Source of the DNA: Vicinamibacterales bacterium
GTDB taxonomy: Bacteria > Acidobacteriota > Vicinamibacteria > Vicinamibacterales > UBA2999
Direction of reading: 5' to 3'
Length of the DNA: 64,000 bases
NCBI GenBank assembly: GCA_041394705.1
Contig: JAWKHS010000012.1
Span: 124,001 to 188,000, forward strand
The translations under genes were made by a program, and so were the position numbers. Shown piece after piece: positions 34,787 to 43,951 of the stretch (the first letter of the stretch is position 1; each line of letters begins with the position of its first letter). The notes below the pieces were generated by a model that had not been told where the DNA came from, made no database searches, and worked only from the letters and a program-made list of their open reading frames with translations.

Positions 34787-36207
34787 GACGGTGGTCGAAC
34801 GCGCTCGCGATTGCGGCGGTGGCCGCCTGGGCCTGCCTGCTCCAGCCTCGTGCTTCAGCGCAGGTGGAACAGCCCGCCATCAACGAGATCCCCCAGCGGG
34901 TGCTGCTGACGGCGGGGCGATCGACCGTGCTGGAGACGGACTTCGACATCACGCGGCTGGCGGTCACCAACCCCGCCATCGCCGATGCCGTCGTCGTGAA
35001 GCCGCGCGAAGTGCTGGTGGACGGCAAGAGCAACGGCACGGTCAGCCTGATCGTGTGGGGCGCGACCCAGCGGAAGCACTACGACATCGTGGTGGACCCG
35101 GGCGTGACGGCGCTGCAGCAGAACTTCATGCAGCTCTTCCCCACCGAGGACATCAACGTCGCCGTGACCGACGAGGCCGTCATCCTGTCGGGCTCGGTGT
35201 CGAGCAACGAGGTGATGCTCCGGAGCGCCGAGCTGGCCAGGGCCGCCATGCCCAAGCACGCCGTGATCAACATGCTGCAGCTGCCGAGCGGCACGCCAAG
35301 CAAGCAGGTGATGCTGCAGGTGCGCTTCGCGGAGGTGAACAGGAACGCGCTGCAGCAGGCCGGACTGGCACTCTTCTCGACCAAGGCCGACGTCACGGGC
35401 CGCACGACGACCCAGCAGTTCGCGGCGCCGGCGTTCGACGCCCAGGGCGACCTCGACATCCTGCAGTTCTCGGACTACCTCAACATCTTCCTGTTCTCAC
35501 GGACGCAGAGCATCGGCGGCGTCCTCAAGGCGCTGCAGACGCGCGGCTTCCTCCAGAGCCTGGCCGAACCGAACCTCATCGCCTACAACGGCGAGGAGGC
35601 GAGCTTCCTGGCGGGCGGTGAGATTCCGATCCCGATCGTGACGGGACTGGGCCAGACGTCGGTCCTGTTCAAGGAGTTCGGCATTCGCCTGACGTTCCGG
35701 CCGCAAATTGCGGGCGACGTCATCCGGCTGAAGCTGAAGCCCGAGGTCAGCACGCTCGACTTCACCAACGGCATCGTGTTGCAGGGGTTCCGCATTCCCG
35801 CGCTCAACACGCGGCGGGCCGAGACGGACGTAGAACTCCGCGACGGGCAGTCGTTCGCGATCGCCGGGCTGCTGAACAACCTGACACAGACCGACCGCCA
35901 GGCCGTGCCGCTCCTGAGCCGCCTCCCCATCATCGGGACGCTGTTCAAGAGCCGCGCGCTTCGCGCGGAGCAGACCGAGCTGATGGTGCTCGTCACGCCT
36001 CGACTCGTCCACGCGCTGGACCCCGACGAAGTGCCCGCGATGCCCGTGCGGCCCGGTGCGTTCCTGAACCCGTCAGACGACGAGAACGACCGCGTGCCGG
36101 GCGACGAGCCCGACGACATCCCGAGCCTGCGTGACGCCCCGGCGAACCGCCGCCCGCCGCCGCCCGGAACGGCGAAGCCTCGTCCTGGAGGACCGCCGGA
36201 GCGCTGA
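34783..36207 (+). CDS. cpaC: Secretin CpaC/RcpA, outer-membrane channel of the Tad system
   Basis: A 474-residue type II/III secretin of the RcpA/CpaC group, forming the outer-membrane pore for the Flp pilus. It has a signal peptide (residues 1-27, ending ASA) and a pilus-assembly N domain (VLLTAGRSTVLETDFDITRL, AVTNPAIADAVVVKPREVLV). A BON-like segment (EDINVAVTDEAVILSGSVSS) and the secretin core follow (FLAGGEIPIPIV, GLLNNLTQTDRQAVPLLSRL, PIIGTLFKSR, ELMVLVTPRLV). The C-terminal tail is acidic and then Pro-rich. The GTG start overlaps the CpaB stop. Confidence 0.9.
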   Translation: MRRWSNALAIAAVAAWACLLQPRASAQVEQPAINEIPQRVLLTAGRSTVLETDFDITRLAVTNPAIADAVVVKPREVLVDGKSNGTVSLIVWGATQRKHYDIVVDPGVTALQQNFMQLFPTEDINVAVTDEAVILSGSVSSNEVMLRSAELARAAMPKHAVINMLQLPSGTPSKQVMLQVRFAEVNRNALQQAGLALFSTKADVTGRTTTQQFAAPAFDAQGDLDILQFSDYLNIFLFSRTQSIGGVLKALQTRGFLQSLAEPNLIAYNGEEASFLAGGEIPIPIVTGLGQTSVLFKEFGIRLTFRPQIAGDVIRLKLKPEVSTLDFTNGIVLQGFRIPALNTRRAETDVELRDGQSFAIAGLLNNLTQTDRQAVPLLSRLPIIGTLFKSRALRAEQTELMVLVTPRLVHALDPDEVPAMPVRPGAFLNPSDDENDRVPGDEPDDIPSLRDAPANRRPPPPGTAKPRPGGPPER

Positions 36208-36210
36208 GCG

Positions 36211-37446
36211 ATGCCGCACGCGCCCTCAGCCGACCGCCGCCACGTCCGCCGCGTCCTGCATCTCGGGAACGCGCGCGGCGCCGTGCTCGTGATGACCGCC
36301 GTGATGCTCGTCGGTCTCACGGCCCTGTCGGCGTTCGTCATCGACTACGGCATCCTCTGGATCTCCCGCCGGCAGATCCAGAACGCGGCCGATGCGGCCG
36401 CCATGGCAGCCGCGATGTCTTTGGCGTTCAACGCCCCGGGAGATTTCGATCGCGCGCGCATCCAGGCCGTCGCGGTGGCGGCCCAGAACTACGTCTGGGG
36501 CAAGCCTCCGACGATGCAGTCGACCGACGTCACGTTTCCGGCCTGTCCCGTCGGCTCGGTGGGCCGAGGCTCGTGCGTCAAGGTCGAGGCCTTCCGGAAC
36601 CAGGCACGCGGCCCGGCGATTCCGACCATCTTCGGGCGCCTCGTCAACGTGGACTTCCAGGGCGTCGCGGCGACCGCCACGGCGCAGGTGCTCCACGGCG
36701 ACGCGACCGACTGCGTCAAGCCAATCGGGATCCCCGACAAGTGGACCGAGCTCAACCCGACGGCCAAGATCTGGGATCCCTTCGACACGTTCTCCCTTAC
36801 GCCGGCGCCGGGGGACCTGTACACTCCTCCGTCCGGACCCGGCGCCAACGGCACCGGCTACTCCCGCGGGGCGACGGCCCTCGGCCCCGGCGATTTCGGC
36901 CGGGCCATGACCTTCTCGCCCGTGACCTTCCCGCTCCTGCCGGGGCAGAAGATGGGGAACGAGCTGTTCATGCCCGTCAGGACGTCCCTGATGGGCGGCG
37001 GCGCCGGGGTGTTCCAGCAGAACTTCGACACCTGCCAGACGATGGAGGTCCATCCTGGAGACATCCTGGAGATCGAGCAAGCACCGGTCAGGAATGAGAC
37101 GACGGCGGCGGCGATCTCGCTGATCGGCCAGGATCCCGGGGCCTCGTGGGATCCGTCCCTGTACGGCGGTCGCGGGGGGGTCCGTGGCGGCTGCATGGCG
37201 TCCGGCGACTGCGTGGTCAGCCCGCGTATCATCGCCATTCCGGCGTTCAATCCCGCAGACTGGGACGCCGCGCCGCCCGGCCGGTCCTGGGTCCGGGTGA
37301 CGCGTCTCGTGGGCTATTTCCTCGAGTCAGCAGCGGCGGGTGGCTATCTCAACGGGAACCTCATGGTGTACCCCGTGATTCCCCGCAGCACGATGACGGC
37401 CGATGATAAGTCGTCGTTCGTCGTCAGCGTCTCCCTCGTCAGGTAG
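36211..37446 (+). CDS. TadG-like pilus-assembly protein
   Basis: A 411-residue protein with the TadE/G-like N terminus (NARGAVLVMTAVMLVGLTAL, then a helix and SRRQIQNAADAAAMAAAMSLA). A long periplasmic part rich in Gly, Pro and Cys follows, without a clear VWA domain. In Tad loci such proteins are minor components at the membrane side of the pilus. It starts 3 bases after the secretin gene, and CpaE follows within 6 bases. Confidence 0.78.
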   Translation: MPHAPSADRRHVRRVLHLGNARGAVLVMTAVMLVGLTALSAFVIDYGILWISRRQIQNAADAAAMAAAMSLAFNAPGDFDRARIQAVAVAAQNYVWGKPPTMQSTDVTFPACPVGSVGRGSCVKVEAFRNQARGPAIPTIFGRLVNVDFQGVAATATAQVLHGDATDCVKPIGIPDKWTELNPTAKIWDPFDTFSLTPAPGDLYTPPSGPGANGTGYSRGATALGPGDFGRAMTFSPVTFPLLPGQKMGNELFMPVRTSLMGGGAGVFQQNFDTCQTMEVHPGDILEIEQAPVRNETTAAAISLIGQDPGASWDPSLYGGRGGVRGGCMASGDCVVSPRIIAIPAFNPADWDAAPPGRSWVRVTRLVGYFLESAAAGGYLNGNLMVYPVIPRSTMTADDKSSFVVSVSLVR

Positions 37447-37451
37447 GTATC

Positions 37452-38597
37452 GTGCAACCGACAGTCACCCTCCTCGGCTCCATCGAACGCGACCTCGCGG
37501 CCGCGCTGCGCGACCGCGGCTTCACGGTGACCGAGAACGATCTGGCCATCGCCGTGGCGTCCCATGTCGCCGGCACGAAGGGACCCGATGTCTTCGTCGT
37601 GGACACGCGGGCGCTGCCGTCGCTGCCGCGCGATGTGGCGAACCTCCGCCGCCACTTCCCGCAGTCCGGGATCGTGATTCTCGCCAAGGCGCTCGACCCG
37701 AACGCCATGCTCGACGCCATGCGGATGGGCGTGAGCGAATGGGTGCCCGAGCCCCTGTCGATCGACGATCTGGAAACGGCCGTCCGCCGGATGGTCCGCC
37801 CGGTGCTCGGCACGGTGGCCGGACGCGCCTTCGCCGTCATGGGCGGCAAGGGCGGGGTGGGCTGCACGACGGTCGCGGTCAACCTCGCGACGGCGCTGCG
37901 CCAGGCGACGGGCGAACCGACGCTGTTCGTGGACCTGCACACGGCGCACGGCGACGCCTCGGTCTTTCTGGGCGTCGAGCCGCGTTTCTCGGTGCTGGAC
38001 GCCCTGGAGAACATCCACCGGCTCGACCAGACGTACATGAAGGGATTGGTCACGGGGACCAAGGCCGGGATTGATCTCCTGGCCGCGGCGACGCGTCCCC
38101 AGCTCGGTCCGATCGACGCCTTGCGGGTACGGGCGCTCGTCGAGTTCGTGACGACCACGTATCCCTGGGTCGTGATCGACTGCCCCCGAACCGACGGCAC
38201 GCTCATCGAGGCCCTCGATTCCGTGTCGGCGGTCCTGGTCGTCGCGAACCAGGAAATTGCCACGTTGCGCAGCGCGAGCCGCCTGGCCGCGACGGTCCGT
38301 CAGCGCGCCGGCGCCCAGCGGGTCCGCATCGCCATCAACCGCTTCGACGCCGAGTCCGAGATCGGCAGGAAGGACGTGGAGCGTGTGATGGGTGGACCCG
38401 TGGCGTACACCTTCCCGAGCGACTACCGCGCATCGGTGGCCGCCCTGAACCGGGGCGAGCCCCTCATCATGCAGAATCACACGCGTCTGGCGACGGCCTT
38501 CGAGGACGTCGCCCGCGACCTGGCGGGCCTTGGTCCCGTGAACCGCGAGCAAGGACGGTCCGGCGGCTTCTTCGCCAGACTCGGAGGGCGCCGATGA
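37452..38597 (+). CDS. cpaE: CpaE/TadZ-like localisation ATPase
   Basis: A 381-residue protein with an N-terminal receiver-like domain (about 1-115: DVFVVDTRALP, SGIVILAKALDP) and a C-terminal MinD/ParA-type domain. Its P-loop is KGGVGCTT at 133-140, lacking the usual Lys of KGGVGKT, as in other CpaE/TadZ proteins that bind ATP weakly. Switch segments VDLHTAHGDAS and VIDCPRTDG follow. TadZ places the pilus machine at a cell pole or site. The start is GTG, 5 bases after the TadG-like stop. The stop overlaps the CpaF start (ATGA). Confidence 0.88.
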   Translation: MQPTVTLLGSIERDLAAALRDRGFTVTENDLAIAVASHVAGTKGPDVFVVDTRALPSLPRDVANLRRHFPQSGIVILAKALDPNAMLDAMRMGVSEWVPEPLSIDDLETAVRRMVRPVLGTVAGRAFAVMGGKGGVGCTTVAVNLATALRQATGEPTLFVDLHTAHGDASVFLGVEPRFSVLDALENIHRLDQTYMKGLVTGTKAGIDLLAAATRPQLGPIDALRVRALVEFVTTTYPWVVIDCPRTDGTLIEALDSVSAVLVVANQEIATLRSASRLAATVRQRAGAQRVRIAINRFDAESEIGRKDVERVMGGPVAYTFPSDYRASVAALNRGEPLIMQNHTRLATAFEDVARDLAGLGPVNREQGRSGGFFARLGGRR

Positions 38598-39940
38598 GTG
38601 CAGGCCCACACACGACCGAACGTCGTTCGGACCGCCCGGCTCCAGGCGTGGACGTCCGGCAGGCCCATTACCAGGAGAGCAAGGAGCGCATCCACCGCGC
38701 CCTGCTCAACCGGCTGAACCTCGACCGTCTGACGCGCGTCGGGCGCGCGCAGGCTGAACCCGAGATCCGCAGCCTGATCGTGTCCCTGCTCGAGACCGAG
38801 ACGCGCGGCGTGCCGCTGAGCCTGTTCGAGCGCGAAGCGCTCATCACGGACGTCCTCCACGAGCTCTTCGGCCTGGGGCCACTCGAGACGCTCCTGGCCG
38901 ACCCGTCGATCTCGGACATCCTCGTCAATCGGTACGACCAGGTCTACGTGGAGCGCGAAGGACGCCTGGAGCCGAGCCCGCTCGTCTTCAAGGACAACCA
39001 GCACCTGCTCCGCATCATCGAGCGGATCGTGAGCTCCGTCGGGCGCCGCATCGACGAATCGAGCCCGATGGTCGATGCGCGCCTGACCGACGGCTCCCGC
39101 GTGAACGCCGTCATTCCCCCGCTGGCGCTCGACGGCCCCCTGCTGTCGATCCGGCGCTTCCGCACCGACCGCCTGGGCGCGCGCGACCTCGTGGATCGGC
39201 TCACGCTCACGGGGCCGATGATGGAGTTCCTGAGCGCGGCCGTGGCCGCTCGCCTGAACGTCGTGGTCTCCGGCGGCACGGGCGCTGGCAAGACGACGTT
39301 CCTGAACGCGCTTTCCAGCTTCATCTCGGAGCGCGAGCGCATCGTGACGATCGAGGATGCGGCCGAGCTGATGCTCCGCCAGCGGCACGTCGTGCGCCTC
39401 GAGACGCGCCCGGCGAACATCGAGGGCAAGGGCGCCGTCCACCAGCGCCAGCTCGTCATCAACGCCCTGCGCATGCGGCCCGATCGCATCGTGGTCGGCG
39501 AGGTGCGCGGCGAGGAGGCGCTCGACATGCTGCAGGCCATGAACACGGGCCACGAAGGCAGCCTGACGACCATCCACGCCAACAGCCCGCGCGACGCGCT
39601 GTACCGCCTCGACACCATGGTGGCCATGGCCAACCTCAACATCCCGGAGAAGGCCATCCGGCAGCAGGTGGCGTCGGCCATCCACCTCGTCGTGCAGCTG
39701 TCGCGCTTCTCGGACGGGCACCGCCGGGTCACGGCGATCACCGAAGTGACGGGTCTCGAGCAGGGTGTCGTGACGATGCAGGACATCTTCCTGTTCGAGC
39801 GCCACGGCGTCACCGCCGAGGGGCGCGTGACCGGAATGTTCCGGGCCACCGGCATCCGACCGAAGTGCGCCCAACTCCTGGCGACCTCGGGGTACGCGAT
39901 GGCCGCCGACATGTTCGACCACCGCGTGGCGGTGGCCTAG
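38594..39940 (+). CDS. cpaF: Secretion ATPase CpaF/TadA
   Basis: A 448-residue hexameric type II/IV secretion ATPase that powers Flp pilus extension and retraction. The N-terminal helical domain leads into LFGLGPLETLLADPSISDIL, the Asp box region RIDESSPMVDARLTDGSRVN, a Walker A GGTGAGKTT at 227-235, an IVTIEDAAEL Asp box, the His box GHEGSLTTIHANSPRDAL and VREVRGEE-like Walker B (IVVGEVRGEEALDM). Length is normal. It overlaps CpaE by 4 bases and precedes TadB. Confidence 0.92.
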   Translation: MSAGPHTTERRSDRPAPGVDVRQAHYQESKERIHRALLNRLNLDRLTRVGRAQAEPEIRSLIVSLLETETRGVPLSLFEREALITDVLHELFGLGPLETLLADPSISDILVNRYDQVYVEREGRLEPSPLVFKDNQHLLRIIERIVSSVGRRIDESSPMVDARLTDGSRVNAVIPPLALDGPLLSIRRFRTDRLGARDLVDRLTLTGPMMEFLSAAVAARLNVVVSGGTGAGKTTFLNALSSFISERERIVTIEDAAELMLRQRHVVRLETRPANIEGKGAVHQRQLVINALRMRPDRIVVGEVRGEEALDMLQAMNTGHEGSLTTIHANSPRDALYRLDTMVAMANLNIPEKAIRQQVASAIHLVVQLSRFSDGHRRVTAITEVTGLEQGVVTMQDIFLFERHGVTAEGRVTGMFRATGIRPKCAQLLATSGYAMAADMFDHRVAVA

Positions 39941-39949
39941 GCCTCCTCG

Positions 39950-40900
39950 ATGGCGCTCGCCCTCCTGACCTTCGGGATGACCCTGGCCGTGATGCTGGGG
40001 CTGTACTGGGCGCTCGTGGTCCGGCCCGAGGCCGAACGCTCGCGCGCGCTGGCCCGCCGGGTCGAACGGATGGACCCGACGACGACCACCGACACCCGGG
40101 TGGCCGTTCCGGTCACGGCGACGTCGGTGTTCGACGCGCTGCTGTCGAGCAACCTGGCCGTCGCCACCCGGATGCAGGCGTATCTGGCGGAGGCAGGGCT
40201 GACATGGTCGGCCTCGGGACTTGCCACCCGCACGGCCGCCGCGGCCGTCGCGGCCGCCGTGGTGGGCCTGCTGATGACCGGCCGCTCGTTCGGCCTCGCG
40301 GCCGCCGTCATCGGGGCGGCCGGGCCCTACCTCTACGCCGCGCGTCGCCGCGCCGTGCGGCTCACGGCCTTCGAGGAGCAGTTCCCCGAGGCCATCGATC
40401 TCATCGCCCGGTCGCTCCGTGCCGGACACACCTTCACGACCGGGCTCGGCATCGCCGCTGACGAGATCCCGCCGCCGGTCGGCCTCGAGTTCCGGCGCGT
40501 CTACGACGAGCAGAACTTCGGCATGGCGATGCCCGAGGCCCTCAGGAGCATGGCCCAGCGGGTCCCCGTCCTCGACGCGCGCTTCTTCGTCACGGCCGTC
40601 CTGACCCAGCGCGAGGCCGGCGGCAACCTGGCGGAGGTCCTGGACAACCTGTCGAGCGTCATGCGCGAGCGGTTCAAGGTGCGGCGCCAGATTCGCGTGA
40701 TCTCGGCCCACGGCCGCATCACCGCGTGGGTCCTGACACTGCTGCCCCTCGGCCTGGCGGGCACGCTCTGGCTGGTGTCCCCGACGTTCATGCGGCCGCT
40801 GCTCGACGACCCGCTCGGCGTGCGGCTGATCGTCGCGGCCATCACCCTGCAGGTCCTGGGAACCGTGATCATCGCCAAGATGGTGAACGTGGAGTACTGA
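39950..40900 (+). CDS. tadB: TadB inner-membrane platform protein (T2SF domain)
   Basis: A 316-residue membrane protein with N-terminal and C-terminal helices and the T2SF domain block (FPEAIDLIARSLRAGHTF, TGLGIAADEIPPPVG, EFRRVYDEQNFGMAM, LTQREAGGNLAEVLDNLSSV). TadB with TadC forms the inner-membrane platform turned by CpaF. The TGA overlaps the TadC ATG (ACTGATGG), so TadB and TadC are translated in equal amounts. Confidence 0.9.
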   Translation: MALALLTFGMTLAVMLGLYWALVVRPEAERSRALARRVERMDPTTTTDTRVAVPVTATSVFDALLSSNLAVATRMQAYLAEAGLTWSASGLATRTAAAAVAAAVVGLLMTGRSFGLAAAVIGAAGPYLYAARRRAVRLTAFEEQFPEAIDLIARSLRAGHTFTTGLGIAADEIPPPVGLEFRRVYDEQNFGMAMPEALRSMAQRVPVLDARFFVTAVLTQREAGGNLAEVLDNLSSVMRERFKVRRQIRVISAHGRITAWVLTLLPLGLAGTLWLVSPTFMRPLLDDPLGVRLIVAAITLQVLGTVIIAKMVNVEY

Positions 40901-41811
40901 TGGACGCCGCCCTCCTCATCGCCGTCCTCTTCCTGGCCGTGGCCCTCGCGATGGGCACGCTACTCTGGCACCTGACGGAGCCGGATGTCACGCGGCGCCG
41001 CCTGTCCGAGGTCGTGGCGGGGACGGCCGCGCCCGTGCGGCGGCGTGAATCCGTCCTGTCGGAGGCGCCGAGTCAGCTGGCGCGGCGCGTCCGCTCGTTC
41101 GTGCCCAAATCCCCGCAGCACATGAACCACATCCAGCGGATGCTGGCCAGCGCGGGCTACCACGGCGAGTGGCCGGCCATCGCGTTCGCCGCCATCCAGC
41201 TGGCGCTGCCGGTGGCAATTGCGGTGACGACGCTGGTCACGTTCGGCTCGGCGGCGCTGCTGCCGGGCGTGGTCGGCGGCGCGATCGGCTACTACCTCCC
41301 CGTGCTGTGGCTCGGGCGGAAGATCGACGATCGACGGCGTGAGATCCGGAACGGCCTGCCCGACGCCATCGATCTGCTGATCGTCTGCCTGGAGGCCGGA
41401 TCGGGCATCGACCAGGCGTTGGCTCGCGTCGCGGACGAATTGCAGATCGCCTACCCGGCACTGGCCCGGGAGCTCGAGCTGATCGGGTCGGAAACCCGGG
41501 CCGGCAAGCCGCGCATGGAGGCCTTCAAGAACTTTGCCGAGCGCACGAAGGTGGACGACGTCCGCTCGCTGGTGGCGATGCTCGTCCAGACCGACCGCTT
41601 CGGCACGAGCTTGGGGCAGGCGCTCAGGACGCACGCGGACACGTCGCGGACCAAGCGCAGGCAGCGGGCGGAAGAACGGGCGGCGAAACTGAGCGTGAAG
41701 CTGCTCTTCCCGCTCGTGTTCTGTCTGTTTCCTGCGACGTTCGCCGTCGTGCTCGGCCCGGCGGCGGTGCAGATCTACCGGCAGCTCGTGCTGAACCTGG
41801 GTGCGCAGTAG
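40900..41811 (+). CDS. tadC: TadC inner-membrane platform protein (T2SF domain)
   Basis: A 303-residue paralogue of TadB. Visible elements are a central T2SF domain (RRREIRNGLPDAIDLLIVCL, EAGSGIDQALARVADEL, GKPRMEAFKNFAERTKVDDV, LVQTDRFGTSLGQALRTHAD), flanking membrane helices and a C-terminal KLLFPLVFCLFPATFAVVLG. It starts on the TadB stop. The in-frame region upstream of 40900 lies within tadB and is ignored. Confidence 0.9.
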   Translation: MDAALLIAVLFLAVALAMGTLLWHLTEPDVTRRRLSEVVAGTAAPVRRRESVLSEAPSQLARRVRSFVPKSPQHMNHIQRMLASAGYHGEWPAIAFAAIQLALPVAIAVTTLVTFGSAALLPGVVGGAIGYYLPVLWLGRKIDDRRREIRNGLPDAIDLLIVCLEAGSGIDQALARVADELQIAYPALARELELIGSETRAGKPRMEAFKNFAERTKVDDVRSLVAMLVQTDRFGTSLGQALRTHADTSRTKRRQRAEERAAKLSVKLLFPLVFCLFPATFAVVLGPAAVQIYRQLVLNLGAQ

Positions 41812-41819
41812 CCACGGCG

Positions 41820-42635
41820 ATGAGCGAGGCGATTGGTGGGACTACCTGGAGGGACCAACGTGGAAACCTGGCAAATCATCATGTATGTCATCGGCGCAGT
41901 GCTCCTGCTCGCGTACTTCAAGCGCCGCAGCGACCGCCTCGGCCGGCACGAGTAGCGCCGGCGCGCCGGCGGCGTCCTGCGCGTCTCGCGGCATGGCTGC
42001 TGTGCGTGGGCGCCGCCGGGTGCGCGACGGGCCGGCCGCCGACCTTCGTCGATCGCTTCGTCGCGCGCGGCACGCCCGCCGTCGACCTGGGTGGCATCCC
42101 GCCGCCGGCGCGGCCGAAGCCCGCTCCATCAGCGCCCCGTCCGCCGACGCCTGCCCGAACCCCACGGGCAGACGTCGCCGCGACGACGCTGGAGTCGGTT
42201 TCGCCGCTGCTGCAAACGCGATTGGCCGCCCTGGCTGCCCATCCGACGCCGGGCGCGTTCATCGACGTCGCGGCCGCCTATCGAGGCTACGGCGTCGACG
42301 ACCGGGCGTTCGACTACCTGCAGCGGGGGCTCGCGGCGTTCCCCCGCGACTCCAGCCTGCACGACGCCCTTGCCAGACACTGGCGCGACTGGGGGTTCCC
42401 TGACCGCGCCCTGCGGCACGCACACCTCGCCGTGTGGTACGCCCCGGACTCGGCGGCGGCGCTGACGACGTTGGGGACCGTGCTGTGGGCGCTGTCGGAC
42501 CGCGTGGACGCGGCTGACGCCTTCGAGCACGCCTTCGACCGGGCGCCCGACGCCGACTACACCCGCTACAACCGGTGCGTCGCCCGGCGGGATCTCGGCC
42601 GCCCGGCCCCCGGGTGCGAGACCGTCCACCGATGA
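41820..42635 (+). CDS. tadD: TadD-like TPR lipoprotein (start uncertain)
   Basis: The frame contains a lipoprotein-type signal (RLAAWLLCVGAAGC, lipid Cys at about residue 68 counted from 41820). A Pro-rich linker and two to three TPR-like repeats follow (GVDDRAFDYLQRGLAAFPRD, GFPDRALRHAHLAVWYAPDS, RVDAADAFEHAFDRAPDADY). TadD proteins are TPR lipoproteins that help the secretin or pilus assemble. The only in-frame ATG is 41820, which gives an unlikely ~50-residue extension lying across the microprotein. The true start is probably near 41950, but no ATG, GTG or TTG is available there, so a non-standard start or a sequence error is possible. The stop overlaps the AAA gene (ATGA). Confidence 0.7.
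   Translation: MSEAIGGTTWRDQRGNLANHHVCHRRSAPARVLQAPQRPPRPARVAPARRRRPARLAAWLLCVGAAGCATGRPPTFVDRFVARGTPAVDLGGIPPPARPKPAPSAPRPPTPARTPRADVAATTLESVSPLLQTRLAALAAHPTPGAFIDVAAAYRGYGVDDRAFDYLQRGLAAFPRDSSLHDALARHWRDWGFPDRALRHAHLAVWYAPDSAAALTTLGTVLWALSDRVDAADAFEHAFDRAPDADYTRYNRCVARRDLGRPAPGCETVHR
41860..41955 (+). CDS. 31-residue membrane microprotein within the Tad operon
   Basis: A GTG start with a strong GGAGGGA site (41848-41854) opens a 31-codon frame: a short N terminus, one hydrophobic helix (IIMYVIGAVLLLAYF) and a basic tail KRRSDRLGRHE. The positive-inside rule puts the tail in the cytoplasm. It lies 48 bases after tadC, in a different frame from the TadD-like gene that it overlaps or precedes. 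I know no named family. Its place between the platform and lipoprotein genes suggests an accessory subunit or stabiliser of the platform. The ribosome site makes it more convincing than a chance ORF. Confidence 0.55.
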   Translation: METWQIIMYVIGAVLLLAYFKRRSDRLGRHE

Positions 42636-43951
42636 CCACCCACACGGCGTCGCCGGACCACGCCCGCGTGCCGCTGGCTCCGCTCACGGTGGAGGAGACG
42701 GGCCTGTCCCAGGACGTGCTGGAACAGCTCGTCCTGAAGGTCCTCCACATGAGCGGCGAGCAGACGGCCTCGTCGCTGTCCCGGCGCCTCGGACTCCTGC
42801 ACTCGGTGCTGGAACCGATCCTCCAGCACCTCAAGCACTCCTACCTGTGCGACGTGCGGGGCGGCGCCTCCCTCGGCGGCCCGTCGTACGTCTACCGCAT
42901 CACCGACGCCGGGCGAGCCCGGGCGATGCTCGCGCTCGAGCAGAGCCAGTACGTCGGAACGGCGCCGGTGCCCTTCGCCCAGTACGCGGACTACATGCAC
43001 GCGTTCATGGCCCGCGCGGCACGGACCGTCACCCGCGAGACGGTGGACCGCGCCTTCGAGCACCTGGTCCTCAGCCGGCGGGTGCTGGACCAGCTCGGAC
43101 CAGCCGTGAACGGCGGCCATTCCCTGTTCGTCTACGGGCCGCCCGGCAACGGCAAGACCGTGATCTCCCAAGGGATCGCCCGCCTGCTCACGGGCGAGGT
43201 GGCCATCCCCCAGGCGATCGATTTCGAAGGCCACCTGGTCCAGGTGTTCGACCCGGCCGTCCACGTCCCGATCGCCATCAGCCCCGACGAGCCGCTCGAC
43301 CGGGGCGCCCCGGCGACCGACGCCCGCTGGATCCGGTGCGCGAGGCCCCTCGTGATGGTGGGCGGCGAGCTGACGCTGCAGTCGCTCGAACTCGCCTTCA
43401 ACAGCGGCTCGCGCCTGTACCAGGCCCCGATCCAGCTCCTCGCCAACGGCGGTGTCCTGGTCATCGACGACTTCGGGCGGCAGCGCTGCTCCGTGGTGGA
43501 CCTGCTGAACCGGTGGATCCTGCCGCTGGAGAGCCGGACGGACTACCTGACGGTGCAGTCGGGGCAGAAGATGCCCGTGCCGTTCGCCGTGCTCGTCGTC
43601 TTCGCCACCAACATCAAGCCGACGGACCTCGTCGACGAGGCGTTCCTCCGGCGCATCCACTACAAGGTGTTCGCCGAGAACCCGACCGCCCTCGACTTCG
43701 CCCGCATCTTCGAGCGGTGCTGTCACGAGCGGGGGCTGCCGTACGACGCCCTGCTCGTGGATCGCCTGATCGCCGAGTTCTTCCGGCGACGCGGCATCGC
43801 GCTGCGCGGCTGCCACCCGCGGGACCTCATCGATCACGCGCTGGCCATCGCCGACTATCTGGGCGCGCCGCGCGTCCTGACTTACGAACGGCTGTTGGAC
43901 GCGTGCACGAGCTACTTCCTCGACGAACAGGCGGCCGGCGGACCCGCATGA
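42632..43951 (+). CDS. AAA ATPase with N-terminal winged-helix-like region
   Basis: A 439-residue protein. Residues about 25-110 resemble a winged helix (VLEQLVLKVLHMSGEQTASS then LSRRLGLLHSVLEPILQHLK). The AAA domain has Walker A GPPGNGKT at 169-176, Walker B VLVIDDFGR, a sensor ATNIKPTDLVDEAFLRR with an Arg finger, and a C-terminal lid domain. It is not a secretion ATPase. Its ATG overlaps the TadD-like stop and its stop overlaps the VWA gene start, so it is translated with both. MoxR-like AAA proteins often pair with VWA proteins, but here the VWA partner is exported. The function is unknown; remodelling or regulation of the pilus machine is an inference from context. Confidence 0.75.
   Translation: MTTHTASPDHARVPLAPLTVEETGLSQDVLEQLVLKVLHMSGEQTASSLSRRLGLLHSVLEPILQHLKHSYLCDVRGGASLGGPSYVYRITDAGRARAMLALEQSQYVGTAPVPFAQYADYMHAFMARAARTVTRETVDRAFEHLVLSRRVLDQLGPAVNGGHSLFVYGPPGNGKTVISQGIARLLTGEVAIPQAIDFEGHLVQVFDPAVHVPIAISPDEPLDRGAPATDARWIRCARPLVMVGGELTLQSLELAFNSGSRLYQAPIQLLANGGVLVIDDFGRQRCSVVDLLNRWILPLESRTDYLTVQSGQKMPVPFAVLVVFATNIKPTDLVDEAFLRRIHYKVFAENPTALDFARIFERCCHERGLPYDALLVDRLIAEFFRRRGIALRGCHPRDLIDHALAIADYLGAPRVLTYERLLDACTSYFLDEQAAGGPA

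Noticed and set aside
42632..43951. Treating the AAA protein as an MCM, RuvB or secretion ATPase
   Set aside because: It lacks the His box and Asp box of secretion ATPases, and no helicase signature is visible.
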